64,000 nt of DNA from NCBI GenBank assembly GCA_017453335.1, contig JAFTKI010000016.1:1-64000 (forward strand). Direction: 5' to 3'. Of the stretch, positions 51,166 to 59,993 are shown piece by piece. The translations under genes were made by a program, and so were the position numbers. Within the stretch, counting starts at the first letter, position 1. Each line of letters begins with the position of its first letter. The stretch is from Clostridia bacterium. Lineage in GTDB: Bacteria; Bacillota_A; Clostridia; Oscillospirales; CAG-272. A model generated the notes under the pieces. That model made no database searches. It saw only the letters and a list, made by a program, of their open reading frames with translations, and was not told the origin of the DNA.

Positions 51166-52911
51166 TCAGTTGATCTGCAAAAGTGCGTAGCTTCTTTCGC
51201 GGTCAAGCGTTACACGAACCGAGCCGTCCTCGGCAGACACACCAACCTGTCCGTTGCTTGCAAGCACTCGGATGTTGCTCGATGCGCTAAGATCCGCCAC
51301 GTCAAAGCGATAGGACGCGCGATCGTTCACCTCACGGAACACCAGCAGATATTCGGTCTTGCCGCCATTCGCACACGCAAAGCCCGTCCAGCTCCTGCCG
51401 CTCGGCTTTTCTCCGATCGGTGTGATATCAGCACCAACCAATGCTCCGCGGTGTTGCTTCCAGACCTCCATCAAGGGGGCAAGCTCTGCTCTTCTCTCGT
51501 CGCTCAGGAATTGCATCTCCATCCAGAACAAGGGGTTGCTCAGCATCACGGCGGCAAACAGATAATCCATGGTGTACAGCGACGGGACAAAAGGATCCCC
51601 CTCGTTATAATGGTCGGTTACACGGTCGGGGTTAACCAATTCAAACTGGAAGCGCGACAGGGGCAAATATTTTCCGATATTCCACTGATGGCGCAGAACG
51701 CGGTGCGGGAAGTAGTTTGCCAGCTTGGTGTAACGGTTCTCGGCAAAGATGGTACCGAATTCCGCACCGCAGAGATAATTGAGTCGGTCATGACGCGTAA
51801 CGTCCATCTGAACCGATACATCGTCCCCCAGCGAATAGATCGCGCGAAGCATTTCCAAAAGGCGTTGCTTTCCGCGCTCGCTTGTCACCTGATACATATC
51901 CAGCTTGAAGAAGCGGAAGCCCCACTCGTTGTAGGCACGGCGAGCCACCTCGATATCGCGCTCCAGAGTTTCAAATTCGTTCCAGCTGTAGGGTACCATC
52001 CACATACCCACGCGGATATTCTTTTCTTTTGCGTAATCATTGATCACACGCAAGCCCTGCGGGAATCGCTCGGTGTTGATCTCCCATGTGTCCTCTGCCG
52101 AAAAATCACGGAAGCCCTCGGCATTTCGGGGTGCTGTGCATACCGTTCCGTTGATCTGCCAGCCGTCATCGATCTGCACGATATCCACGCCGATCTTTTC
52201 CGCCGCGTCGATCTCCCCCACCACAAAGTCGTGGCAAACACACTCGCGTCCGTGTGCATCTCCCCATGTGTTGGACATGGTCACAAGTTCTTTTCTTTGG
52301 TTCCAGTGGCGGTAGTAATTGCGGCAAAGTGCCTCGCACTCGCCCTGCTTGCAAAATCCGATCACCACGGGATTGGTTGCATTCTCCAACGAGATATATC
52401 CGCCACCGCGCTCCTCGCCCGGCTTGAAATTCGGTTTTCCCTGTGTGATCGAAAGCTTGGAGTGAATGTAGTCGGGAGCTTCCGAAAGGATCATCAGCGC
52501 ATCCCCTCTCTCGTTATCCTCCAAAAAGAACATTTCTCCTTCCACGGGGTGCTTCAGGCCTGTGCGGAAGGTCGGCTCCCAATGCTCCTCTGCCAGCACA
52601 TCGCTGTCATCGGTGAAGGCACGCAGCTTGACGCTTCGCACCGTCCAATGTGCGCCCTTGATACGAGCCAGATATTCCTGGCTGGACGGAGACATACGGA
52701 TCACGGGCAGATCTCCCCACATCTGATAGATCTTTTCTTCTTTTCCGCAAACGGCGCGCACCTCCATAAAAGGTGCGGAACAGCCGAAATTATCATTTTT
52801 CGCTACCGTAATGCTGTCAACATCCTTGAAAGTCCGCTCAATCAGCGCATTTTTAAGGGTAAGGATTCGGTCTTGCAGCACGGCCTCGCATCCGCAAATC
52901 AAATTACTCAT
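51166..52911 (-). CDS. GH36-like alpha-galactosidase family enzyme 2
   Basis: This 581-residue melibiase-like protein has an N-terminal beta-sandwich (about 1-190), then a TIM barrel with DIVQIDDGWQING, VGMWMVPYSWNEF, FRFFKLDMYQVTSE (nucleophile Asp) and VSVQMDVTRHDRLNY. The usual acid/base motif (RSD type) is not clear, so activity may differ from classic alpha-galactosidase. No signal peptide. It leads a minus-strand run with the phosphatase and bcp. The start at 52911 follows AAAGGACAAGAAAC. Confidence 0.8.
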   Translation of the reverse strand: MSNLICGCEAVLQDRILTLKNALIERTFKDVDSITVAKNDNFGCSAPFMEVRAVCGKEEKIYQMWGDLPVIRMSPSSQEYLARIKGAHWTVRSVKLRAFTDDSDVLAEEHWEPTFRTGLKHPVEGEMFFLEDNERGDALMILSEAPDYIHSKLSITQGKPNFKPGEERGGGYISLENATNPVVIGFCKQGECEALCRNYYRHWNQRKELVTMSNTWGDAHGRECVCHDFVVGEIDAAEKIGVDIVQIDDGWQINGTVCTAPRNAEGFRDFSAEDTWEINTERFPQGLRVINDYAKEKNIRVGMWMVPYSWNEFETLERDIEVARRAYNEWGFRFFKLDMYQVTSERGKQRLLEMLRAIYSLGDDVSVQMDVTRHDRLNYLCGAEFGTIFAENRYTKLANYFPHRVLRHQWNIGKYLPLSRFQFELVNPDRVTDHYNEGDPFVPSLYTMDYLFAAVMLSNPLFWMEMQFLSDERRAELAPLMEVWKQHRGALVGADITPIGEKPSGRSWTGFACANGGKTEYLLVFREVNDRASYRFDVADLSASSNIRVLASNGQVGVSAEDGSVRVTLDRERSYALLQIN

Positions 52912-52986
52912 GTTTCTTGTCCTTTCTCTCGGATTGCTTCCGATAAAGTTTATTTTATTGTATTCCTCTTTTATATTAATGTCTTA

Positions 52987-53015
52987 ATTATAAAGGTATC
53001 GGAGTCAAAAGTCAA
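52987..53015 (-). promoter_or_regulatory. Promoter of GH36 enzyme 2
   Basis: On the minus strand TTGACT (53015-53010) and TATAAT (52992-52987) are 17 bp apart. The rest of the 52912-53181 gap is AT-rich; I see no supported gene there. Confidence 0.72.
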
Positions 53016-53181
53016 TGAAAACAACAGACATTCCTAAAATAAAATGTCCCTTTTTTATAATTTTCTTTGCATTTTGGCTTGATATGCTTTATAACGGAGA
53101 AAAGTAGGTGAAACGCTATGCGACGACTTTCACGCCAAAAAAAGGTCAAGCAAACGCAGAAAGTTTTTCAAAAAAAGCTTC

Positions 53182-53928
53182 TCAGGTTTCGACGACCACG
53201 AAATCGGTTCCCGAATACTGCTCCTTTGTCTTTTGGTCGAACACATAGTTACTGATCACGCGATCCACCTCGCCGAAATCGCAAAAGACCTCATGGAAGG
53301 GCTGATCCACCTTCTGGTGATCCACCAGATAAAAGACCTCCCCCGCGTTCTTTGCAACCGCCCGAAGCATCAGATCATACACACCCGATGCGATCATCCC
53401 GTTGCTTGATACCGCTCCCGTGGAAAAGAACATCTTATCCACGCGGTATCGGGCGGCATTTTCCACGCTTTCGGGGCCGTACAGCATACTGGGAGACTCC
53501 ACGATGGTGCCGCCCAAGCAGATCACCTTGATCTCGTACGCGCTCAGGTTTGCCGCCAATACGATGTTGTTGGTCACAACGGTCAATCCCTTTCGCCCCA
53601 CCAGATATTGCTCCATACATTGGCAGGTCGTGGAGCCGTCCAGAAAGATGGTGTCGCCGTCCTTTACAAAGCCTGCCGCCGCCTGCCCGATCTGCCGCTT
53701 TTCGGCGCGCATCTTGTGCGAGCGGAAAAAGACGGGAATGTAGGTCGACCGCACAGGCTCTACGCCGCCGTAGCTTCGCTTGATCAGCTGTTGGCTTTGC
53801 AGAGCGTTCAGATCGCGGTTCACGGTTGCCGAGCTGTAATGCAACACCTCGGTCAGATATTTCACGGTGACGTGTCCCTGCTTCTCCAGAATTTCAAGGA
53901 TCCTGTCCTGCCGCGCTTTTGAACTCAT
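53182..53928 (-). CDS. DeoR/GlpR-family transcriptional regulator
   Basis: This 248-residue sugar-metabolism repressor type has an N-terminal winged HTH (RQDRILEILEKQGHVTVKYL, then YSSATVNRDLNALQSQQLI). The C-terminal phosphosugar-binding domain has GDTIFLDGSTTCQCMEQYL, TNNIVLAANL and FFSTGAVSSNGM. It is divergent from the glycyl radical enzyme 2 operon, and an array of TTTCTCAT boxes lies between, one over its own -10. A phosphorylated sugar is the likely inducer. The start at 53928 follows GGAGGCGGTAAA. Confidence 0.9.
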   Translation of the reverse strand: MSSKARQDRILEILEKQGHVTVKYLTEVLHYSSATVNRDLNALQSQQLIKRSYGGVEPVRSTYIPVFFRSHKMRAEKRQIGQAAAGFVKDGDTIFLDGSTTCQCMEQYLVGRKGLTVVTNNIVLAANLSAYEIKVICLGGTIVESPSMLYGPESVENAARYRVDKMFFSTGAVSSNGMIASGVYDLMLRAVAKNAGEVFYLVDHQKVDQPFHEVFCDFGEVDRVISNYVFDQKTKEQYSGTDFVVVET

Positions 53929-53941
53929 TTTACCGCCTCCT

Positions 53942-54075
53942 TTTCTCATCATTTCTCATTATACCATATCTTTTCTCATTTTTGTACCGTTTTTTTGAAA
54001 ATTTTATGAGAATTTCATGAGAAATTTGCAATATGAAGAACCCCGATTGAAAAATGGCGAAAAAAGAGGTATACT
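53942..54075. promoter_or_regulatory. DeoR operator array and divergent promoters
   Basis: TTTCTCAT occurs at 53942-53949, 53952-53959 and 53972-53979 (10 and 20 bp apart). The inverse occurs as ATGAGAAT at 54006-54013 and ATGAGAAA at 54017-54024 (11 bp apart). The DeoR gene's -10 (TATAAT, 53963-53958) overlaps the second box. The plus promoter for the glycyl radical operon is TTGAAA (54047-54052) and TATACT (54070-54075), 17 bp apart, with the inverted pair just upstream. Confidence 0.72.
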
Positions 54076-54130
54076 AAACGTAAATGATAGAAAGAAAAGA
54101 ATTCCCCAAATCACCGAAGGGAGCGAACAA

Positions 54131-56131
54131 ATGAGCAATCTCCAAAAAATCGAACAGCTCAAGGAGCTGGTTTTTGAACAGAAAAACGACCATTGCTTTA
54201 TCGAACGCGAGCGCTTTCTGAACAGCCGTCCCGCGTGTGCCGAGCATCCAACCGATTTTTACGCCACGCTTTTTTCGGATATGCTGGACTACGTATCCAC
54301 ACCGATCAACGAAAATGATATTTTCGCAGGGCGTGTGCTTGAGGATGCCCCCGAGGCACAGTGGAAAGAATGCCCCAACCGCACGCTGTTTGCCAAGGCA
54401 CATCTGACACCCGATTATAAGCGTCTTTTGACGCTGGGCTACAGCGGAATCTTGAAGCAAATCGAGCAGAATGCGGAAAAGATCAACACCGAAACGGCAA
54501 GAATCTACGCGCACAACGCCAAGATCGTTGTAGACGCCATCCACCGTTTCGCGCTCCGTTACGCAAAAGCCGCAGAGGCGGCAGGCATGACGCGCGCGGC
54601 AGAGGCATTGAAACGTGTTCCTTATGAGCCTGCGTACGATCTTTACTCTGCCCTGCAGGGAATGTGGATCACCCACATGATCACGGGCTGTTACGTGGGC
54701 GGCCGCGACTACGCGTTCGGCTACATGGACGAATATCTCTACCCCTATTACATCAAAGAAAAAGAAAACGGCGCAACCGACAGAGAGATCAGCACGATGC
54801 TGGCAGGATTTTTCGTAAAGTGCAACGAGATCTGCGGACGCCATCCGCACAACTATCGCCAAAAGCCCGTGCTTTCCCAGTCCTCCAAGCAATACGTTCT
54901 GCTGGACGGCGGAAGAGCAAACGAATTTTCAAAGGTCATTCTGGATGCCGCCGTGATCAACAACATGGCACAGCCCGAGATCACCGTGGTGCTGTCGGAG
55001 AACTCCTCGGAGGATTTCCACAAGAAGGTCTTTGAATCGATGTCGGTGCTGGTTGACAAATTGCAGGTCTACCATTGCGAGAAGGTGCGCGACTTCCTGC
55101 TTGCAAAAGGACTTCCCGAAGAGATCGCGCTTCGTCCCGGATTTTCGGCTTGCTGCACCTCCGACCTGTATCTGCACTCCTGCCGCGAGGAGTTCTACCT
55201 CCCCACCGTTCAGATTTTCTGCAAAACGCTGTTTGAAAACGAGTTTTCCTCCAAAGAAGACCTGTTGGCGGCGTACTCGGCGGCGGTCACGGCAGAATGT
55301 GAGGGATATCTGGAAGAAACGCGCGCCCCCGAGCTTGATTGGGTACGTTGCGTATTCGTTCACGACTCGCTCCTGCTGGGAACCTGCAACGACGTGTGCG
55401 ACTATATCCCCTATGGCTTGACCTACCGCGCGAAAAACATTTTCCTGCCCGGTATCGCAACGCTCGGCGATTCGCTCTGCGCCCTTGACACGCTGGTGTT
55501 CAACGGCGATGTTCCCTACAGCAAGTTTATAGAAATGCTCAAAGCCGATTTCGTGGGCTATGAGGATATCGATGCCCGTATCGCCGCACTTCCCAAATTC
55601 GGAAACGATCTGGAAACCGACCGCTACACCACCGAGATGGCAAATCTCTTGGTGGATGCGGTGGAAGCCTCCGAGCATCCCGCAAAAGAGATCCTGCTCC
55701 CCTCGTTCTATTCCCTGGAGCGTGAGAACTCGTGGGCAGAGGAGGTTCCCGCAACGCCAGACGGCAAACGGAACGGCAAAGCATTCTCCGAGAATCAGTC
55801 GCCTGTTTACGGTGCCGACCGAAACGGCATCACGGCTCTGCTCAACAGCATTGCAAAGCTTCCCTTCCACAGAACCGCGGCGGGCGGACTCAACCTGACC
55901 TTCTCGGCAAAGGTTGAACCCGACATCCTGCAGGCTTTGGTAAAGACCTATTTCCAAGAGGGCGGCTTGCACGTGGGAATTACGGTGCTGAACCGCGAAA
56001 CGCTGCTGGATGCGATGGAGCATCCCGAAAAATACAGATCCCTGACCGTTCGGATGTACGGCTTCAGCGAATACTTCGTCACCCTTTCCCCTGTTCAGCA
56101 GATCGGCGTACTCAACCGCACGGTGTACTGA
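54131..56131 (+). CDS. Glycyl radical enzyme 2 (PFL superfamily), short and divergent, substrate unknown
   Basis: This 666-residue protein has the glycyl radical loop VRMYGFSEYF (Gly about 644) at the C-terminus and a Cys-Cys pair (341-342) in GFSACCTSD. The pair recalls pyruvate formate-lyase, but the protein is about 100 residues shorter and its surroundings differ. The dehydratase Cys-Val-Glu motif is absent. It is followed 1 bp later by its activase and then by a hydroxyacid dehydrogenase and a GDPD, under a DeoR regulator. I start at 54131 after GAAGGGAGCG; an upstream frame extension has no SD and lies across the promoter. The reaction is unknown. Confidence 0.82.
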   Translation: MSNLQKIEQLKELVFEQKNDHCFIERERFLNSRPACAEHPTDFYATLFSDMLDYVSTPINENDIFAGRVLEDAPEAQWKECPNRTLFAKAHLTPDYKRLLTLGYSGILKQIEQNAEKINTETARIYAHNAKIVVDAIHRFALRYAKAAEAAGMTRAAEALKRVPYEPAYDLYSALQGMWITHMITGCYVGGRDYAFGYMDEYLYPYYIKEKENGATDREISTMLAGFFVKCNEICGRHPHNYRQKPVLSQSSKQYVLLDGGRANEFSKVILDAAVINNMAQPEITVVLSENSSEDFHKKVFESMSVLVDKLQVYHCEKVRDFLLAKGLPEEIALRPGFSACCTSDLYLHSCREEFYLPTVQIFCKTLFENEFSSKEDLLAAYSAAVTAECEGYLEETRAPELDWVRCVFVHDSLLLGTCNDVCDYIPYGLTYRAKNIFLPGIATLGDSLCALDTLVFNGDVPYSKFIEMLKADFVGYEDIDARIAALPKFGNDLETDRYTTEMANLLVDAVEASEHPAKEILLPSFYSLERENSWAEEVPATPDGKRNGKAFSENQSPVYGADRNGITALLNSIAKLPFHRTAAGGLNLTFSAKVEPDILQALVKTYFQEGGLHVGITVLNRETLLDAMEHPEKYRSLTVRMYGFSEYFVTLSPVQQIGVLNRTVY

Positions 56132-56132
56132 T

Positions 56133-57035
56133 ATGATAACGGCAAACATTCTCAATATTCAACGTTTCTGCACCAAGGACGGGCCCGGAATCAGAACCAC
56201 CGTTTTTTTCAAGGGCTGTCCGCTCTCCTGCCTTTGGTGTCATAATCCCGAATCGCAATCAACCGCTCGGCAGATGATGTACAATTCCGAAAAATGTCTG
56301 CATTGCCTGCGTTGCGTTGCCGCTTGTGAAAAGCAATGCCACAAGCAAGACGGCGGAAAGCATATCTTCGACCGAACCGACTGCATCGCCTGCGGCAAGT
56401 GTCTCTCCCCCTTGTGTGAGGCATTGGAGATCGCGGGAAAAACGGTATCAGCCGATGAAATTCTGCAAGAGGTTCTCAAAGACAAGCTATATTATCAAAA
56501 CTCGGGCGGCGGCTTGACGCTCTCGGGTGGCGAACCGCTGTTGCAGTGGGAATTTTGCAAAGAATTGCTCCAAAAAGCCAAGGAACACGGCATCCACACC
56601 TGTGTGGAGACCTGCGGACACGTCACACGCAAGGCTTTGGAGCAAACACTTCCCTACGTTGATCTGTATCTGTTCGATTGGAAGGAAAGCGATCCCGAAC
56701 GGCACAAGCAATACACAGGCTTTGACAATCAACGGATCCGTGACAATTTGCAGTTTCTCAATGCAAATCAAAAAGAGAGCGTTCTGCGCTGCCCGATCAT
56801 TCCAACGCTCAATGACCGCGAGGAACATCTTCTCGGCATTGCCGAGCTTGCCAACACGACCACGGGAATTTCGCGCATTGTCCTCGAGCCGTATCACACG
56901 CTGGGCGTTGGCAAATACGAGCGACTGAACAAAGGCTATGCGCTCACCGAGCTTCCCGCACTTGACACGGAAACCGCGCAACAGCTTGCAAAAAATCTGC
57001 AAGCCATGACGCACATCCCCGTAGAAATCGCGTAA
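56133..57035 (+). CDS. Glycyl radical enzyme activase (radical SAM), partner of 54131-56131
   Basis: This 300-residue protein has the radical SAM motif C29-PLS-C33-LW-C36 after KDGPGIRTTVFFKGC. An insert carries two ferredoxin-like clusters: CLHCLRCVAAC plus C, and CIACGKCLSPLC. This gives two extra [4Fe-4S] clusters, unlike the one at 2692-3534. LTLSGGEPLLQ binds SAM. It sits directly after the enzyme it should activate and overlaps no other gene. Confidence 0.92.
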   Translation: MITANILNIQRFCTKDGPGIRTTVFFKGCPLSCLWCHNPESQSTARQMMYNSEKCLHCLRCVAACEKQCHKQDGGKHIFDRTDCIACGKCLSPLCEALEIAGKTVSADEILQEVLKDKLYYQNSGGGLTLSGGEPLLQWEFCKELLQKAKEHGIHTCVETCGHVTRKALEQTLPYVDLYLFDWKESDPERHKQYTGFDNQRIRDNLQFLNANQKESVLRCPIIPTLNDREEHLLGIAELANTTTGISRIVLEPYHTLGVGKYERLNKGYALTELPALDTETAQQLAKNLQAMTHIPVEIA

Positions 57036-57093
57036 CCGAAACAAAATTTATAATTTAAAAAATAAAACATAAAAAACGAAGGAGATTAACATC

Positions 57094-58137
57094 ATGAAAT
57101 TCCTTGCACTCACCGACCATTTTGTTAGAAAAGAGCATTACGAAGAGCTGTTCGCAAACTTCCCCGAGCATACCCTTGCAACCGTTTTCTACGGTGAAGA
57201 AGACCGTATCATCATGCGCGATATGTTCCGCGAGGTTGAGGTAAACGGTCCCGATGCTGTGGAAATTCCCCAGGCTGTATACGATGAAGCAGTTGATGCG
57301 GACGTTATCATCACGCACCTCTGCCCCATTCCCGCAAAGCTGATCGAAAAGGCTCCCAAGCTGCGCGCAATTCTCTCCAACCGCGGCGGTCTTGAGAATA
57401 TCGCTGTAAAGGCAGCAACCGCAAGAAACATTCCGATTCTGAACAACCCCGCCCACAATGCAAACGCAGTGGCAGAGTTCACCGTTGCCCTGATGATTGC
57501 CGAAGCGCGCAACATGGTTCGTTCCTACTACAGCGTAAAGCACGGCGATTGGAGAGAAAACTACAGCAACTTCGGCAACATCTGGGAGATCCGCGGCAAG
57601 ACCGTTGGTCTGATCGGATTTAGCACCATTGGTCGATTGGTTGCAGAAAAGCTCAGCTCCTTTGGCGTAAAGATGCTGGTAAGCGATCCCAAGTGCGATC
57701 CCGAGGACGAGCTGGTAAAGCGTCTGGGCATTAAGGTTGTTGACCTGACCACCCTGATGAAGGAAAGTGATTACGTATCCCTCCACGCAAGAGCAAGCGG
57801 CTGCTTCCTGACCAAGGATGTTCTCTCCCTGATGAAGCCCACCGCGATCTTTGTAAACACCGCTCGCGCATACATGGTAGACTACGATGCTCTGTACGAG
57901 CTTCTGCGCGACAAGAAGATCCTGGGTGCCGCAATCGACGTATTCCCCATGGAGCCCCTGCCGATCGACTATCCCCTCTTGACGCTGGATAACTGCACCG
58001 TTACCACGCACCGCGCAGGCGACACCGTGAACGCATACAGCGAAAGCCCCGCTATGCTGATGGAAGACTACGGTCTGTATCTTGCAGGCAAGAAGCCGCG
58101 TTTCTTCGTAAACCCCGAAGTCGGCATGGGCAGATAA
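57094..58137 (+). CDS. D-isomer-specific 2-hydroxyacid dehydrogenase family protein
   Basis: This 347-residue NAD-dependent dehydrogenase has the Rossmann motif TVGLIGFSTIGRLVAEKL. The catalytic set is Arg in FVNTARAYMVDYDAL, Glu in FPMEPLP and His in TTHRAG, where the family usually has PHxAG. It would reduce a 2-oxoacid or oxidise a D-2-hydroxyacid. Placed after a glycyl radical enzyme, it probably takes that pathway's oxo product. Start ATG follows GAAGGAG. The 58-bp gap before it is AT-rich. Confidence 0.88.
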   Translation: MKFLALTDHFVRKEHYEELFANFPEHTLATVFYGEEDRIIMRDMFREVEVNGPDAVEIPQAVYDEAVDADVIITHLCPIPAKLIEKAPKLRAILSNRGGLENIAVKAATARNIPILNNPAHNANAVAEFTVALMIAEARNMVRSYYSVKHGDWRENYSNFGNIWEIRGKTVGLIGFSTIGRLVAEKLSSFGVKMLVSDPKCDPEDELVKRLGIKVVDLTTLMKESDYVSLHARASGCFLTKDVLSLMKPTAIFVNTARAYMVDYDALYELLRDKKILGAAIDVFPMEPLPIDYPLLTLDNCTVTTHRAGDTVNAYSESPAMLMEDYGLYLAGKKPRFFVNPEVGMGR

Positions 58138-58141
58138 TTCG

Positions 58142-58945
58142 ATGAGAACCTATAACAAGCTGCTGGACGGTGAAAAGATCGTTCTCGGAGGACATCGCGG
58201 CGACCGCAAAAACTTCCCCGAGAACACCATGCCCGCATTTCTCGCAATGGAGAAAATGGGAGCTGACGCCATTGAAACCGACGTTCGAATGACACGTGAC
58301 GGTCACTTGGTTCTGATTCACGACCGCGATGTGCAAAGAACCACCAACGGCTCGGGCTTTGTGGACGAAATGACCCTGGAAGAGATCCGTGCGCTGGACG
58401 CAGGCTCTTGGAAGGGTGACGAGTTCAAGGGCTTGCAGATCCCCACGGTTGAGGAATTTCTGGAGTTCGTCAGCAAGACTGACCTGCTCATCAACTGGGA
58501 GCTGAAGCAATACCCTCTGGAGCTTGGTGAGGATAAGGCTTATGGCTGTATCGACAAGCTGGTGGAGCTGATTGATCGCTACGGCTTGGCAGAGCGAAGC
58601 ATCATGAACTCTTTTTCCGATTGCAATTTGGAATATGTAGATACAAAGTGGCCGCACAAATTTGCGATTCACGGATACATCCACTACAAAAAGCCCAAGG
58701 ATACCCCCACCCAACCCATTGAAAACTTCCTTGACTGGGCGGCGATCTGGAGAAAGGACGAGGATCACACCGCAGGCTTTGAAGAGGATTACGCCTTTGC
58801 AAAGGAGCGCGATATCCTGACCTGTATTCTGGTTCCCGATACGGTGGAGGACTACAAAAAGGCTTTGGATATGGGTTGCCGTATGTTCACCAGCGACGAT
58901 CCCTCAACCGCCATCAAGGTTTTGAAGGAACTCGGAGAGCGGTAA
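58142..58945 (+). CDS. Glycerophosphodiester phosphodiesterase
   Basis: This 267-residue GDPD TIM barrel has GGHRGDRKNFPENTMPAF (HRGxxxxxPENT), IETDVRMTRDGHLVLIHDRD (metal Glu and second His) and LINWELKQYPLEL. It releases sn-glycerol 3-phosphate from glycerophosphodiesters. It starts 4 bp after the dehydrogenase stop with only a weak SD, suggesting coupled translation. No signal peptide, so it acts inside the cell. It is the last gene of the glycyl radical enzyme 2 run. Confidence 0.92.
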   Translation: MRTYNKLLDGEKIVLGGHRGDRKNFPENTMPAFLAMEKMGADAIETDVRMTRDGHLVLIHDRDVQRTTNGSGFVDEMTLEEIRALDAGSWKGDEFKGLQIPTVEEFLEFVSKTDLLINWELKQYPLELGEDKAYGCIDKLVELIDRYGLAERSIMNSFSDCNLEYVDTKWPHKFAIHGYIHYKKPKDTPTQPIENFLDWAAIWRKDEDHTAGFEEDYAFAKERDILTCILVPDTVEDYKKALDMGCRMFTSDDPSTAIKVLKELGER

Positions 58946-58958
58946 ACACATGAGGTTC

Positions 58959-59178
58959 CACCTCATCCGTCTCGCTTTGCGAGCCACCTTCTCCTCAAGG
59001 AGAAGGCTTCTGAATCACCTGCTTTTGCAAATTGAAGCATAGCAATTTTACATCCAAAGCATCTACGAAACTAGGGATCTTGCTATATTAAAAACATTAT
59101 CGGAACCTTTCAAAGCAATGAACCTTGAGAGCCTTCTCCTTGAGGAGAAGGTGTCAGCGTAGCTGACGGATGAGGTGT
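58959..59178. mobile_element. MITE-like element, about 220 bp, second full-size copy
   Basis: The left end (CCACCTCATCCGTCTCGC through TCTCCTCAAGGAGAAGGCTT) is the inverse of the right end (AGCCTTCTCCTTGAGG through GACGGATGAGGTG). Length and end sequence match 8640-8862; both begin their interior with TGAATCA-C-GCTT-like sequence, and the middle has diverged. No reading frame of note is inside. Confidence 0.72.
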
Positions 59179-59182
59179 TATC

Positions 59183-59228
59183 AAAACCGCCTGTACCTCT
59201 TGACGGTCGGGCGGTTTTGTGATATGAT
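59183..59228 (+). promoter_or_regulatory. Terminator stem overlapping the promoter of the SGNH hydrolase
   Basis: AAAACCGCC (59183-59191) pairs with GGCGGTTTT (59210-59218), able to end transcripts from upstream. Within it the promoter TTGACG (59200-59205) and TATGAT (59223-59228), 17 bp apart, drives the next gene. The two signals share bases. Confidence 0.55.
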
Positions 59229-59258
59229 AGACGTGAAAAACACACGGAGGAATATTTT

Positions 59259-59939
59259 ATGAACATCAAAGGCTATAAGGTCAATTTTTTGGGTGACAGC
59301 ATCACCGAGGGGGTTGGCGTTACCGATCGAGAAAACTGCAGATACGACAACCGCGTCAAAAAGATGCTCGGTCTGGCAGGTGTTAACAACTACGGTGTTG
59401 GCGGTACGCGCTTGGCGCACCAGATTCACGCCAGCAGCAAGCCCCGTCACGACCTGTGCTTCTGCGGCCGCGCATACGACATGGACAGATCTGCCGATAT
59501 GGTGGTAGTCTATGGCGGCGTGAACGATTACATCCACGGCGACGCACCGTTTGGTAAAATCGGTGACACCACGCAGGATACCTTCTGCGGTGGTGTGTAC
59601 TACCTCATGAACTATCTGAAGACCTCCGAGTCCTACAAGGGCAAGCCGATCCTCTTTATGACGCCCGCGCGTTGCAAATACGGTGAAGTGGACGATCTGT
59701 ACCCTTCCCCGAGAGATGTAAAGAGCCCCGATGCAAAGCCCCTGATCGCTTATGTTGAGGCAATTGAGGAAACCGCAAAGCTGTTTGGCATTCCCGTACT
59801 CAACCTGTATTACAAAATGGGCTTGGATCCCCACGATCCCGCTGTTTCGGAAAAGTACACGGTGGACGGATTGCACTGGAACGATGCAGGTCACGAATAC
59901 ATCGCCAAGGCTTTGGCGGAGTTTATTGAAGCACTTTAA
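59259..59939 (+). CDS. SGNH/GDSL-family esterase or lipase-like hydrolase
   Basis: This 226-residue SGNH hydrolase has block I FLGDSITEGVGV (nucleophile Ser), GVGGTRLAHQ (block II Gly), VVYGGVNDYIHG (block III Asn) and VDGLHWNDAGHEYI (block V Asp-His). No signal peptide. Relatives deacetylate sugars or hydrolyse esters; the substrate here is unknown. The SD GGAGGAAT precedes the ATG. Confidence 0.9.
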   Translation: MNIKGYKVNFLGDSITEGVGVTDRENCRYDNRVKKMLGLAGVNNYGVGGTRLAHQIHASSKPRHDLCFCGRAYDMDRSADMVVVYGGVNDYIHGDAPFGKIGDTTQDTFCGGVYYLMNYLKTSESYKGKPILFMTPARCKYGEVDDLYPSPRDVKSPDAKPLIAYVEAIEETAKLFGIPVLNLYYKMGLDPHDPAVSEKYTVDGLHWNDAGHEYIAKALAEFIEAL

Positions 59940-59954
59940 AATACACTCGAAACG

Positions 59955-59988
59955 AAAAACAGACCGATCAAATGATCGGTCTGTTTTT
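59955..59988. terminator. Bidirectional terminator
   Basis: ACAGACCGATCA (59959-59970) pairs with TGATCGGTCTGT (59973-59984), with A and T runs on the two sides, between the SGNH gene and the convergent membrane protein genes. Confidence 0.88.
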
Positions 59989-59993
59989 CTATG

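Noticed and set aside
53118..53258. Short plus-strand frame of 46 codons with a promoter-like sequence upstream
   Set aside because: It runs into the DeoR gene on the other strand, is highly basic and low in complexity, and has no recognisable motif. The apparent -35/-10 is weak.
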